From NCBI GenBank assembly GCA_035705295.1, contig DASSWG010000006.1, positions 31,195 through 95,194 of the forward strand: a stretch of DNA of 64,000 nt, in the 5' to 3' direction. The notes beneath the pieces are model-generated. The model searched no databases and was not told where the DNA came from. It saw only the letters and a program-made list of their open reading frames with translations. Numbering within the stretch: position 1 is the stretch's first letter; the number at the start of each line of letters is the position of its first letter. This document shows positions 8,195 to 16,509 of this stretch, piece after piece. The position numbers and the translations under genes are program-made. The stretch comes from DASSWG01 sp035705295. GTDB lineage: Bacteria; Bacteroidota; Bacteroidia; Flavobacteriales; Flavobacteriaceae.

Positions 8195-8358
8195 CGACAG
8201 AACGATCCTTCGGACTTTCTAATTAAGAATTGAAAGAAAAACCGCTATTTCGTTTTTTTTATAGAAGCTTAACATTCGTTTTATGAAGGAACAAGAGTAA
8301 ATGATCATATAAATCAAAAGCCTTGTTTTCCCCGAAAATGTGTTGTGTTCAAAAATAT

Positions 8359-8424
8359 AATTCCAAGCTCCATCCCCAAAGTCTCGAGACCAAATTCCAA
8401 TCCCAGATCCCCGATTTCCAATCA
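8359..8424. repeat. Intergenic repeat remnant before parE
   Basis: The 327-base gap between the LuxR gene and parE holds no gene. It carries a low-complexity ATTCCAAGC / AAATTCCAATCCC type repeat with a perfect palindrome GTCTCGAGAC at 8381-8390. A related AAATTCCAAATTCC string occurs after parC (13500-13515). Only a weak promoter for parE is visible (TATCCTTG or TATCTTAG just upstream of 8522, each one mismatch from consensus). Confidence 0.5.
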
Positions 8425-8521
8425 CCATTTTTGTCGGTTTTAAAAACCTGTTAATATTTTTTGGTCAACTTGTTTCGTAAATAAAGTTATCCTTGTATCT
8501 TAGCACAAGAGCAGAATCCTT

Positions 8522-10378
8522 ATGGCAGAAACAAAATATACCGAAGAAAACATCCGTTCGCTTGATTGGAAAGAGCATATCCGAATGCGCCCGGGAATGT
8601 ACATCGGAAAACTCGGTGATGGTTCCAGCGCCGACGACGGCATCTATATTTTGCTCAAAGAAGTCATCGACAATTCCATCGATGAATTTGTGATGGGCTC
8701 CGGCAAAATCATCGAAATTTCCATTCAAGGCAACAAAGTCATCGTGCGTGATTATGGCCGTGGAATTCCATTGGGGAAAGTGGTCGATGTGGTTTCCAAA
8801 ATGAACACCGGTGGAAAATACGATACCAAAGCTTTTAAAAAATCGGTGGGTTTGAATGGCGTCGGAACCAAAGCCGTGAACGCCTTGTCCGAATATTTTC
8901 GGGTGGAATCCAGCCGCGATGGAAAATCCGCTTCCGCAGAATTTGAGCAGGGAAATTTGACAAACGAAGAATTGCTCGAAGAAACTTCGCGCAGAAAAGG
9001 AACCAAAGTTTCGTTTGTTCCCGACGAAGAAATTTTCAAAAAATACAAATACCGGAGCGAATATGTAGAGAAAATGCTCAAAAACTACGTTTATCTCAAT
9101 CCGGGATTGACGATTGTTTTTAATGGCGAAAAATTCTATTCCGAAAACGGATTAAAAGATTTGTTGGCGGACAGCATTCGCGAAGAAGACCGCCTGTTTC
9201 CGATCATCCATTTGCGCGGGGACGACATTGAGGTTGCTATTACCTACCACAAATCGCAATACAGTGAAGAATACAATTCCTTTGTGAACGGGCAGCACAC
9301 CACGCAGGGCGGAACCCACCAAAATGCGTTTCGCGAGGCTTTGGTAAAAACCATTCGCGATTATTTTGGTAAAAATTACGACTCCAGCGACATTCGAAAA
9401 TCCATCGTTTCGGCCATCAGTATCAAGGTGATGGAGCCGGTTTTTGAAAGCCAGACCAAAACCAAATTGGGCTCCACCGATATGGGCGGAAAATTACCGA
9501 CCGTCCGGACCTATATTATGGATTTCGTGAAGCGCGAACTGGACAATTTCTTGCACAAAAACCCAGAAACCGCCGATAAACTGCAACGAAAAGTATTGCA
9601 GGCCGAACGCGAGCGGAAGGACCTTTCCGGCATTCGAAAACTGGCGCGCGAGCGGGCGAAAAAAGCAAGCTTGCACAACAAAAAATTACGCGATTGCCGC
9701 GTGCATTTGGACGATGTGAAAAAAGAACGCAACCTGGAAAGCACTTTGTTCATCACCGAGGGCGATTCCGCCAGCGGAAGCATCACCAAATCGCGCGATG
9801 TCAATACCCAAGCGGTTTTCAGCCTAAAAGGAAAACCTTTGAACAGTTATGGCTTGAGCAAAAAAATTGTGTACGAAAACGAAGAATTCAATTTGTTGCA
9901 AGCCGCGTTGAACATCGAAGATTCCATGGAAGATTTGCGCTACAACAACATTGTCATCGCCACCGATGCCGATGTGGACGGAATGCACATTCGATTGTTG
10001 ATCATCACATTTTTCCTGCAATTTTTCCCGGAACTGATCAAAGAAGGCCATCTGTACATTTTGCAAACGCCCTTGTTCCGCGTGCGCAATAAAAAAGAAA
10101 CCATTTACTGCTATTCCGAAAAAGAAAAACGAGCAGCGATCGAAAAACTAACAGGAAAGCCCGAAATTACCCGCTTTAAAGGTTTGGGGGAAATTTCGCC
10201 CGACGAATTCAAATATTTTATTGGCCGCGACATCCGTTTGGACCCGGTGATGCTGGACAAAGATATGGGGATCGAAGAACTCTTGGAATTTTATATGGGA
10301 AAAAACACGCCCGATCGCCAGGAATTTATTATCGACAACTTAAAAGTGGAACTGGATTTAATCGAAGAACAGCCATGA
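8522..10378 (+). CDS. parE: DNA topoisomerase IV subunit B
   Basis: A 618-residue ATPase subunit of the type IIA topoisomerase that decatenates daughter chromosomes. The GHKL ATPase motifs are in order: EVIDNSIDEF near residue 43, DYGRGIP near 77, and the GLNGVGTKAVNAL lid near 116. The TOPRIM domain has EGDSASGS at residue 413 and the metal-binding DADVDGMHI at 482. The short 618-residue form without the gyrase-specific insert, together with its pairing with parC, argues for ParE and not GyrB. It is the first gene of a tight operon: its stop overlaps the next start by four bases (ATGA). Confidence 0.95.
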   Translation: MAETKYTEENIRSLDWKEHIRMRPGMYIGKLGDGSSADDGIYILLKEVIDNSIDEFVMGSGKIIEISIQGNKVIVRDYGRGIPLGKVVDVVSKMNTGGKYDTKAFKKSVGLNGVGTKAVNALSEYFRVESSRDGKSASAEFEQGNLTNEELLEETSRRKGTKVSFVPDEEIFKKYKYRSEYVEKMLKNYVYLNPGLTIVFNGEKFYSENGLKDLLADSIREEDRLFPIIHLRGDDIEVAITYHKSQYSEEYNSFVNGQHTTQGGTHQNAFREALVKTIRDYFGKNYDSSDIRKSIVSAISIKVMEPVFESQTKTKLGSTDMGGKLPTVRTYIMDFVKRELDNFLHKNPETADKLQRKVLQAERERKDLSGIRKLARERAKKASLHNKKLRDCRVHLDDVKKERNLESTLFITEGDSASGSITKSRDVNTQAVFSLKGKPLNSYGLSKKIVYENEEFNLLQAALNIEDSMEDLRYNNIVIATDADVDGMHIRLLIITFFLQFFPELIKEGHLYILQTPLFRVRNKKETIYCYSEKEKRAAIEKLTGKPEITRFKGLGEISPDEFKYFIGRDIRLDPVMLDKDMGIEELLEFYMGKNTPDRQEFIIDNLKVELDLIEEQP

Positions 10379-10845
10379 GGTTCAGCAACAGCAAATCGAT
10401 CAAAATTTTGCCCTACATCTGTTTTTTCCTGCTGATGCTGATTTTGGTTTGTTTGTTTTTAAAACTGGTTTGGTTGATGAGCTCTGTTTGGTTCTATATT
10501 TTGGCTGGATTGGCTTTTCTTGGATTGATTTACCTTTATTTAAAAGCAAAATACTTCCAATACGACAGTTTCGGGGAAAAACTGCGTTTTGAAAACAAAA
10601 AAGCGATTCGCCGGTTTTTTGCCGGTCGGAAGATATACAAACTCGAATTCAACAAAAGAAAATTAAAACAGTATACGTTGAAAAATTATGGAATCTACAA
10701 ATCCTTGGAAATTTCTTTTAGCTCGAAAAAAAATAAGCTAAAGAAAAAAATCTTCGACATTACCTATTTAAGCAGCAAAAAAACCAAATTGCTCCGACAG
10801 TCGCTCGACAAAACCTTGAATTCCAATACACAAGCCTTCAATTAA
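10375..10845 (+). CDS. Small membrane protein between parE and parC, function unknown
   Basis: A 156-residue protein. Two hydrophobic helices (about residues 12-36 and 39-57: LPYICFFLLMLILVCLFL and FYILAGLAFLGLIYLYLKAK) are followed by a strongly basic cytoplasmic-type tail of about 95 residues rich in Lys and Arg (for example KKNKLKKKIFDI and KKTKLLRQSLDK). The start overlaps parE by four bases and the stop overlaps the parC start (TAATG), so translation is probably coupled to both topoisomerase subunits. The basic tail could bind nucleic acid or acidic lipids; this is inference only. I do not recognise a named domain. Confidence 0.75.
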   Translation: MRFSNSKSIKILPYICFFLLMLILVCLFLKLVWLMSSVWFYILAGLAFLGLIYLYLKAKYFQYDSFGEKLRFENKKAIRRFFAGRKIYKLEFNKRKLKQYTLKNYGIYKSLEISFSSKKNKLKKKIFDITYLSSKKTKLLRQSLDKTLNSNTQAFN

Positions 10846-13481
10846 TGGAAGAAAACAACCCAAATTCACAAAATCCGGCCGAAGAGCCCGCGCAAAACGA
10901 AGTGTTGACCAAGGTAACGGGAATGTATAAAGATTGGTTTTTGGATTACGCTTCTTACGTGATTTTGGAACGTGCCGTTCCGGCCATCGAAGATGGTTTC
11001 AAGCCCGTGCAACGGCGAATTATGCATTCCATGAAGGATTTGGACGACGGCCGCTACAACAAGGTGGCGAACATCGTGGGCCACACCATGCAATACCACC
11101 CGCACGGCGATGCCAGTATTGGCGATGCAATGGTGCAAATCGGGCAGAAAGATTTATTGATCGACGCCCAGGGAAACTGGGGGAATATTCTCACCGGCGA
11201 TCGTGCGGCGGCACCGCGATATATCGAAGCCCGACTTTCCAAATTTGCGCTCGACGTTGTTTTCAACCCCAAAATCACCCAATGGCAAGCTTCCTACGAC
11301 GGCCGCAAAAAAGAACCGGTGAACCTTCCTGTAATGTTTCCGTTGTTGCTGGCGCAAGGCGCTGAAGGAATTGCCGTGGGGTTGAGCACGCGCATTTTAC
11401 CGCACAATTTTTTGGAACTCATCGATGCTTCCATCAAACATTTGAAAGGAAAACGTTTCAAATTGTACCCGGATTTTCCCACTGGGGGAATTATTGACAT
11501 TGCCAATTACAACGACGGCCTTCGTGGGGGAAGAATCCGCAGCCGCGCAAAAATCGACCAACGTGACAAAAACACCTTGGTGATCACAGAAATTCCGTTT
11601 GGCACGAACACTTCAACTTTGATCGATTCCATTTTGAAGGCAAACGATAAGGGGAAAATAAAGATCAAAAAAATCGAGGATAACACGGCCGCGGAAGTCG
11701 AGATATTGATCCATCTTCCTTCCGGAATTTCGCTCGACAAAACCATTGATGCGCTTTATGCTTTCACCAATTGTGAAAACTCGATATCTCCGTTGTGTTG
11801 TGTGATCATCGACAACAAGCCCGAATTTTTGCCTGTTTCAGAAATTTTGCGAAGAAGTACCGATCATACGCTGGAATTGTTGAAAAGCGAGTTGGAAATC
11901 AAGCTCGAAGAATTTCAGGAACAATGGCATTTTGCTTCCTTGGAGCGTATTTTCATTGAAAAACGGATTTATCGCGATATTGAAGAAGAAGAAACTTGGG
12001 AAGGCGTGATCGCCGCCATCGACAAAGGATTGAAACCACATATTTCCCATTTGAAACGCGCGGTGACGGAAGAAGACATTGTCCGTTTGACGGAAATCAA
12101 GATCAAACGCATTTCACGATTCGATTTGGACAAAGCCCAACAAAAAATCGAAGCGCTCGAGGATGAAATAGCGCAAATAAAACATCACCTGGCCCATTTG
12201 ACGGAATATGCGATCGCTTATTTTGAACGCTTGAAAAAAGAATACGGCGAAGGAAAAGAGCGCAAAACCGAAATTCGTGTTTTTGAGGACATTGAAGCTT
12301 CCAAAGTTGCCATCCGCAACACCAAATTGTACGTGAACCGCAAAGAGGGTTTTGTGGGCACTTCGCTGAAAAAAGACGAATATGTCACCGATTGCAGTGA
12401 CATCGACGACATTATTTGTTTCACCGAAGACGGAAAAATGATGGTCACCAAAGTGGGCGCGAAAACATTTATTGGAAAAAATATTGTCCACGTCAGCGTT
12501 TTCAAGAAAAAAGACAAACGCACCATTTACAACCTTATTTACAAGGACGGCAAAGGCGGAAATTCCTATATCAAACGTTTTGCCGTTACATCGGTGACCC
12601 GCGACCGAGAGTACAGTGTGGGAAAAGACAAACCAGGCACGCAATTGCTTTATTTTTCCGCAAACCCGAATGGCGAAGCCGAAGTGGTGACGGTTTATTT
12701 GCGCCAGGTCGGTCGCATAAAAAAACTGAAATTTGAAGTCGATTTTGCCGAAATGGCGATCAAAGGCCGCGGGGTGAAAGGAAATTTGGTCACCAAACAC
12801 CCAATCAAAAAAATCGAGTTGAAAGAAGAAGGCGTTTCCACCTTGAAACCCCGAAAAATATGGTTCGACGAAACCGTGCAACGTTTGAACATCGATGAAC
12901 GGGGCGAACTGCTGGGCGAATTCCGAGGCGAGGACCGGTTGTTGGTCATTTCCCAAAATGGAATTGCAAAAACAATCAAACCTGAACTGACCACGCGGTT
13001 TGGCGACGATATAATTGTATTGGAAAAATGGGGTCCCAAAAAACCCATCTCCGCCATTTATTGGGAAGGTGAAAAAGAACGTTACTACGTGAAACGTTTT
13101 TTAATCGAAAACGAAGAGCGGGAAGAGTCGTTCATCAGTGAGCATCCAAAATCGCAGCTAGAAATTGTTTCCACCGATTATTTGCCGATGGTGGAGGTGG
13201 TTTACAACAAACTCCGAGGCAAAGACCAAAAAGAAAACGACGAAATCAATTTGGAGGAATTTATCACGGTCAAAGGAATAAAAGCGCTTGGAAACCAGCT
13301 GTCAACGGAAAAAGTGAAACAAATCAATTTATTGGATCCTTTGCCTTTCGAAGCACCCGAAGAAATCCACGCCGATGAAGTGGAAGTAGTTGAGGAAGAA
13401 GTGGTTTCTGAAAACGAAACGGAAGCATCCGAAAATGACAAAGAAAACCCGGAAGGTAGTGGGCAAACTACGTTGTTTTAA
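10845..13481 (+). CDS. parC: DNA topoisomerase IV subunit A
   Basis: An 878-residue cleavage subunit. QRRIMHSM and YHPHGDASIGDAMV mark the winged-helix domain; the catalytic tyrosine is Tyr126 in APRYIEARLSK. A coiled coil follows (DKAQQKIEALEDEIAQIKH, about residues 425-460), then a degenerate beta-pinwheel that lacks a proper GyrA box, and a very acidic tail (EVEVVEEEVVSENETE). These features separate it from the gyrA at 28124. The residue equivalent to E. coli ParC Ser80 is Ala, which is relevant to quinolone contact. It is the third gene of the parE operon and partners ParE. Confidence 0.94.
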   Translation: MEENNPNSQNPAEEPAQNEVLTKVTGMYKDWFLDYASYVILERAVPAIEDGFKPVQRRIMHSMKDLDDGRYNKVANIVGHTMQYHPHGDASIGDAMVQIGQKDLLIDAQGNWGNILTGDRAAAPRYIEARLSKFALDVVFNPKITQWQASYDGRKKEPVNLPVMFPLLLAQGAEGIAVGLSTRILPHNFLELIDASIKHLKGKRFKLYPDFPTGGIIDIANYNDGLRGGRIRSRAKIDQRDKNTLVITEIPFGTNTSTLIDSILKANDKGKIKIKKIEDNTAAEVEILIHLPSGISLDKTIDALYAFTNCENSISPLCCVIIDNKPEFLPVSEILRRSTDHTLELLKSELEIKLEEFQEQWHFASLERIFIEKRIYRDIEEEETWEGVIAAIDKGLKPHISHLKRAVTEEDIVRLTEIKIKRISRFDLDKAQQKIEALEDEIAQIKHHLAHLTEYAIAYFERLKKEYGEGKERKTEIRVFEDIEASKVAIRNTKLYVNRKEGFVGTSLKKDEYVTDCSDIDDIICFTEDGKMMVTKVGAKTFIGKNIVHVSVFKKKDKRTIYNLIYKDGKGGNSYIKRFAVTSVTRDREYSVGKDKPGTQLLYFSANPNGEAEVVTVYLRQVGRIKKLKFEVDFAEMAIKGRGVKGNLVTKHPIKKIELKEEGVSTLKPRKIWFDETVQRLNIDERGELLGEFRGEDRLLVISQNGIAKTIKPELTTRFGDDIIVLEKWGPKKPISAIYWEGEKERYYVKRFLIENEEREESFISEHPKSQLEIVSTDYLPMVEVVYNKLRGKDQKENDEINLEEFITVKGIKALGNQLSTEKVKQINLLDPLPFEAPEEIHADEVEVVEEEVVSENETEASENDKENPEGSGQTTLF

Positions 13482-13494
13482 ACCCCAAATTTCA

Positions 13495-13598
13495 AGCACC
13501 AAATTCCAAATTCCGTTACCCTGAGCTGTCGTCCTGAGCTTGTAGAAGGACCGTGCTGGATCTTCGCTAAAACTGCCAATTGCGACTACCAACTAACT
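13495..13598. repeat. Repeat-filled gap after parC
   Basis: Three repeat types abut here: AAATTCCAAATTCC (13500-13515), a CCCTGAGCTGTCG / CCTGAGCTTGTAGAAGGAC unit that can fold through GTCCT/AGGAC (13518-13551), and ACTGCCAATTGCGAC plus CCAACTAACTGCC (13571-13597), related in reverse to a CAGTTGGCAGTGGC string at 36172. No T-tract terminator is obvious, so these elements may act as the boundary between the convergent genes. Confidence 0.55.
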
Positions 13599-13600
13599 GC

Positions 13601-13993
13601 CTACTTTTTTGTGGAGTTGCTAACTTTAAACACCGTTCCTTGTTGCTTGTTCGCTTCGTTTCCCACCACTGAAAATTCAAATGTGTAGCTGTTTTTGTCA
13701 GTGGTCAATATTTTGATGTGCAGGGGTTTTTCTTCTGCCTTGTTTTTGGGGTGCAGCGCGGTCAAAATATATTCACAATCGTTGATCCACCGCACGGAAG
13801 AAGAATCTGCTTCGCCTTGAAAATAATCCACTTCCAAGGTGTCGTTGCGGGTAAAGGTGGTTTTTACCATTTTTCCGTTCAAATAGGTTTCAAACTCAAA
13901 AGTACCGGTTTTGAAATCTTTACAGTTTCGTTTGGGCGAATAGCAACTTGCGAACAAACTCACCGCAAGAATAGTGGAAAAGACTCTTTTCAT
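13601..13993 (-). CDS. Small lipoprotein of unknown function next to parC
   Basis: A 130-residue protein with a lipoprotein signal: MKRVFSTILAVSLFASCYSP, lipobox FASC with Cys17 as the lipidated residue. The mature part is a small beta-rich domain (NCKDFKTGTFEFETYLNGK, then SSVRWINDCEYILTALHPKN), with a second and a third cysteine (Cys23 and the one in NDCEY) that could form a disulfide. From memory, relatives in flavobacteria have been labelled DNA topoisomerase IV because of their position beside parC; nothing in this sequence supports a topoisomerase role. It is convergent with the parE-parC operon. Confidence 0.75.
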   Translation of the reverse strand: MKRVFSTILAVSLFASCYSPKRNCKDFKTGTFEFETYLNGKMVKTTFTRNDTLEVDYFQGEADSSSVRWINDCEYILTALHPKNKAEEKPLHIKILTTDKNSYTFEFSVVGNEANKQQGTVFKVSNSTKK

Positions 13994-14057
13994 AAAATTT
14001 TAGCTTCTGCAGCGAAAATACAAAATATTGTGCAGCATATAAAGGAACGGAAATGAA

Positions 14058-14444
14058 TCATTTGTTCTCAAACGCCTCAAATGTACCATCTTCATAGAAC
14101 AACACGATTTTTTTTATACGTGTGTTGACGGTGTTTTTCGGTGAAATAGGGGAAGTGGTTTGCGTTGGAGGGGAAAAAAGATCGATTTCGCTTGATTGTT
14201 CGTTGCTTTTTTCCGGTTGTTTCGGAAAATCACCTTTTCCATTCAACAACCAATGCAATTCCACTTCCGGGTAGGAAGAAACCACTTTCATCACAAAATC
14301 CAAACTCGGTTTGTTCCTTCCCGACAAAATGTGGGAAATGGAAGAACGCCCAACTTGGATTTCATCAGCGAAAGTTGCGGCCGATAAATCATAATGGTTC
14401 AAGATTTTTTGCAGCCTTTTTGCGAATTTTTCGGAGTTTACCAT
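14058..14444 (-). CDS. XRE family helix-turn-helix regulator
   Basis: A 128-residue protein. Residues 5-65 are a Cro/CI-like helix-turn-helix (FAKRLQKILNHYDLSAATFA, then GRSSISHILSGRNKPSLDFV) followed by VELHWLLNGKGDFP. The rest is a Ser/Pro/Thr-rich linker (about 70-105) and a short C-terminal segment IKKIVLFYEDGTFEAF that may dimerise. Its ATG lies inside one of six copies of a 16-bp palindrome, and two further copies overlie its promoter, which is strong indirect evidence for autorepression. It is divergent from an M14 peptidase-like gene. No toxin-like partner overlaps it, so it does not look like an antitoxin. Confidence 0.88.
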   Translation of the reverse strand: MVNSEKFAKRLQKILNHYDLSAATFADEIQVGRSSISHILSGRNKPSLDFVMKVVSSYPEVELHWLLNGKGDFPKQPEKSNEQSSEIDLFSPPTQTTSPISPKNTVNTRIKKIVLFYEDGTFEAFENK

Positions 14445-14520
14445 TGTGAACGATCAAATTGATAAATTACGTTACAAATGTAAATATAAGTTATCTAAAA
14501 TACAAATTACAATTGTAAAC
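14436..14520. promoter_or_regulatory. Operator triplet on the XRE gene side
   Basis: Three copies of a palindrome with consensus GTTTACAATTGTAAAC: GTTTACCATTGTGAAC (14436-14451, containing the XRE start codon), CGTTACAAATGTAAAT (14470-14485) and AATTACAATTGTAAAC (14505-14520). Centres are 34 and 35 bases apart, about three to three and a half helical turns. The second covers the -7 box and the third abuts the -33 box. Confidence 0.75.
14475..14506 (-). promoter_or_regulatory. Promoter of the XRE gene
   Basis: Minus strand: TTTG (14506-14503), 20-base spacer, TACATTTG (14482-14475); a near-perfect Bacteroidota promoter, 31 bases before the ATG and overlapped by two of the palindromes. Confidence 0.65.
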
Positions 14521-14649
14521 CAAGCTGAATTCAATAAAACTTAAACTTTATATTAAATGCCATACACGACTAAAAAACAAGTTATTAAGTATTAGTATCT
14601 AAATTATTGGAAATACTCCAATTCTGTATTCACATTGTGAGGATCGGTA

Positions 14650-14723
14650 GGTTACAAAGGTAAATTAATTATTAAAGTTTACTGTTTACAATTGTAAAAT
14701 CAAGATTGTTTACTTTTGTGAAC
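14650..14723. promoter_or_regulatory. Operator triplet on the M14 gene side, with its promoter
   Basis: Three more copies of the same palindrome: GGTTACAAAGGTAAAT (14650-14665), GTTTACAATTGTAAAA (14684-14699) and GTTTACTTTTGTGAAC (14708-14723), centres 34 and 24 bases apart. The last contains a -7 box TACTTTTG (14711-14718), only nine bases before the M14 ATG at 14727. A likely -33 region overlaps the middle copy. A related but one-base-shorter TTCACATTGTGAG lies at 14629-14641. Confidence 0.72.
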
Positions 14724-14726
14724 GAC

Positions 14727-15893
14727 ATGGAGGAAATCAAAACAACAAACGACCTGTGGGAAAACCATTCCCTTTTTAAAACCCTGCAATTTGACCATCG
14801 CTATCTCATTTTGGGAAAAATGGAAAACGCCTTGTTGGATTTGCCGGAGGATTTTAATTTGAAAACAGAAGGGTTTTCCGTGCTCAAAAACCCGATTCGT
14901 TCCATTTGTTTTGGAAATGGAAAAATCAAGGTGTTGTTATGGTCACAAATGCACGGAAACGAAACCACGACCACCAAAGCAATTTTTGATTTATTGAACC
15001 TGTTTGAAAAAGCGGGCTCAAATGCGCTTTTAAAAGATATTTTGGCCAATTGCACTTTAAAAATAATTCCGGTGTTAAACCCCGACGGAGCTGAAGCTTA
15101 TACCCGCGAAAATGCCAACAAGATTGACTTGAACCGCGATGCACAAGCTTTGTCGCAACCGGAAAGTCGCATATTGGATGCTGTTTTCAAAGAATTTCAA
15201 CCCGATTTTTGCTTCAACTTGCACGATCAGCGTTCTATTTACAGCGTTGGGGACCAAAACAAGTCTGCGACCGTTTCTTTTTTGTCGCCCGCAATGGATG
15301 TGGAGAAAACCGTCAACGAAACCCGGAAAATTTCCATGCACCATATTGTGGCGATCAATGAATGTCTCCAAAAATACATACCGAATCAGGTTGGACGCTA
15401 CGACGACAGTTTCAACCCAAATTGTGTGGGCGATAAATTCCAGTCGTTGGACGTTCCGACCCTGCTTTTCGAAGCGGGTCATTTTCCAAACGATTACCAG
15501 CGCGAAAAAACCCGAAAGTTGATTTTTGTAGCGTTGTTAAAAGCACTTTCCTCCATTTCTTCAAATCCTTTTTCTACTGCAGGTTTTGAGAAGTACAGTA
15601 CAATTCCCCAAAACAAAAAATTGTTTTTTGATGTATTGATCAGAAATGTTTACATAAAAGGGGAAAGTTGCGATATCGGAATACAATTCGAAGAAAAACT
15701 GGAAAACGGCCACATAATTTTCACTCCGGTTTTAAAAGAAATTGGTGATTTGAAAGGCTTTTACGGACACTCGGAAATGGAAGGGGAGGGCAAACCCCTT
15801 CTTGTCAACAACTCGACGGAAATCGCCCAAGAAATGAAAATAATCAAAATCAATTTGGGAAGTTCTGTTATATCGTTAAATTTTGTCAAATAA
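14727..15893 (+). CDS. M14 family zinc carboxypeptidase-like protein
   Basis: A 388-residue protein from the ATG at 14727; the frame is open to a TTG at 14706, but that lies upstream of the -7 box. The zinc ligands of the M14 fold are present: His76 and Glu79 in SQMHGNE and His166 in FNLHDQR. The substrate-side NPDGAEAYTR and IDLNRD motifs (118-138) and the catalytic glutamate (Glu249, LLFEAGH) are intact, so it should be an active metallohydrolase. No signal peptide is seen, so it is probably cytoplasmic. About 120 residues follow the catalytic domain as a separate C-terminal domain. Substrate is unknown: M14 members include peptidases and succinylglutamate or aspartoacylase-type deacylases. 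Likely repressed by the divergent XRE protein. Confidence 0.87.
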   Translation: MEEIKTTNDLWENHSLFKTLQFDHRYLILGKMENALLDLPEDFNLKTEGFSVLKNPIRSICFGNGKIKVLLWSQMHGNETTTTKAIFDLLNLFEKAGSNALLKDILANCTLKIIPVLNPDGAEAYTRENANKIDLNRDAQALSQPESRILDAVFKEFQPDFCFNLHDQRSIYSVGDQNKSATVSFLSPAMDVEKTVNETRKISMHHIVAINECLQKYIPNQVGRYDDSFNPNCVGDKFQSLDVPTLLFEAGHFPNDYQREKTRKLIFVALLKALSSISSNPFSTAGFEKYSTIPQNKKLFFDVLIRNVYIKGESCDIGIQFEEKLENGHIIFTPVLKEIGDLKGFYGHSEMEGEGKPLLVNNSTEIAQEMKIIKINLGSSVISLNFVK

Positions 15894-15903
15894 TGTTTTT
15901 TTG

Positions 15904-15936
15904 TTGAGATAATTTGATTTTTTTATTTTATTTTTG
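15904..15936 (+). promoter_or_regulatory. Putative promoter of the Lrp/AsnC gene
   Basis: TTG (15904-15906), 22-base spacer, TATTTTTG (15929-15936), 23 bases before the ATG. It suggests the gene can be transcribed independently of the M14 gene. Confidence 0.45.
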
Positions 15937-15959
15937 TAATTCCCTAAAATTTAATAAAA

Positions 15960-16439
15960 ATGGCAAAGTTTAAATTAGATGAAATAGACCATAAGATTTT
16001 GGATATTTTGATCGAAAACACACGTACCCCCTTTACGGACATTGCAAAGAAACTGAAAGTTTCTGCAGGGACCGTTCATGTGCGGGTGAAAAAGATGGAA
16101 GCGAACGGCATTATCACCGGATCTTCCCTAACAATTGATTATCAAAAGTTGGGTTATGCGTTCATTGCTTATGTGGGCGTTTTTCTGCAAAAAACCTCAC
16201 AGACCAAGTTTGTTTTGGAGCGTATCAACCAAATTCCTTTTGTGACCGTTGCGCACGTAACGACCGGAAAATTCAATATTTTCTGTAAAATCCGTGCCCG
16301 CGACACTTCGCATGCAAAGGATATTATTTATCAATTGGATGATATCGAAGGCGTTTACCGCACGGAAACCATGATTTCTTTGGAAGAGAGCTTGAACGAC
16401 AAAAAACGTTTGATGCACTCGATTTTCAACAACATGTAG
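15960..16439 (+). CDS. Lrp/AsnC family transcriptional regulator
   Basis: A 159-residue protein of usual Lrp length. Residues 5-60 are the AsnC-type helix-turn-helix (LDEIDHKILDILIENTRTPF, then VSAGTVHVRVKKMEANGII). Residues 68-145 are the RAM/AsnC effector-binding domain (AYVGVFLQKT, VTVAHVTTGKFNIFCKI, IEGVYRTETMISLEE). The family forms octamers that bind amino acids and control amino-acid metabolism. It is transcribed in the same direction as the M14 gene, 66 bases downstream, so readthrough is possible. Confidence 0.93.
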   Translation: MAKFKLDEIDHKILDILIENTRTPFTDIAKKLKVSAGTVHVRVKKMEANGIITGSSLTIDYQKLGYAFIAYVGVFLQKTSQTKFVLERINQIPFVTVAHVTTGKFNIFCKIRARDTSHAKDIIYQLDDIEGVYRTETMISLEESLNDKKRLMHSIFNNM

Positions 16440-16453
16440 AAAAGTTGTCACTA

Positions 16454-16493
16454 AAAAAAGCTTTCAGAAAAATGATTTTGAAAGCTTTTTTTG
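16454..16493. terminator. Bidirectional terminator between Lrp and yebC genes
   Basis: A 14-bp stem AAAAAAAGCTTTCA with TGAAAGCTTTTTTT (16454-16467 with 16480-16493), with A- and T-tracts serving the two convergent genes. Confidence 0.88.
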
Positions 16494-16509
16494 TTTGGTG
16501 TTGAGTGGT

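Noticed and set aside
14058..14444. XRE protein as an antitoxin
   Set aside because: No small overlapping toxin gene lies beside it; the divergent partner is a 388-residue metallopeptidase-like enzyme with all active-site residues.
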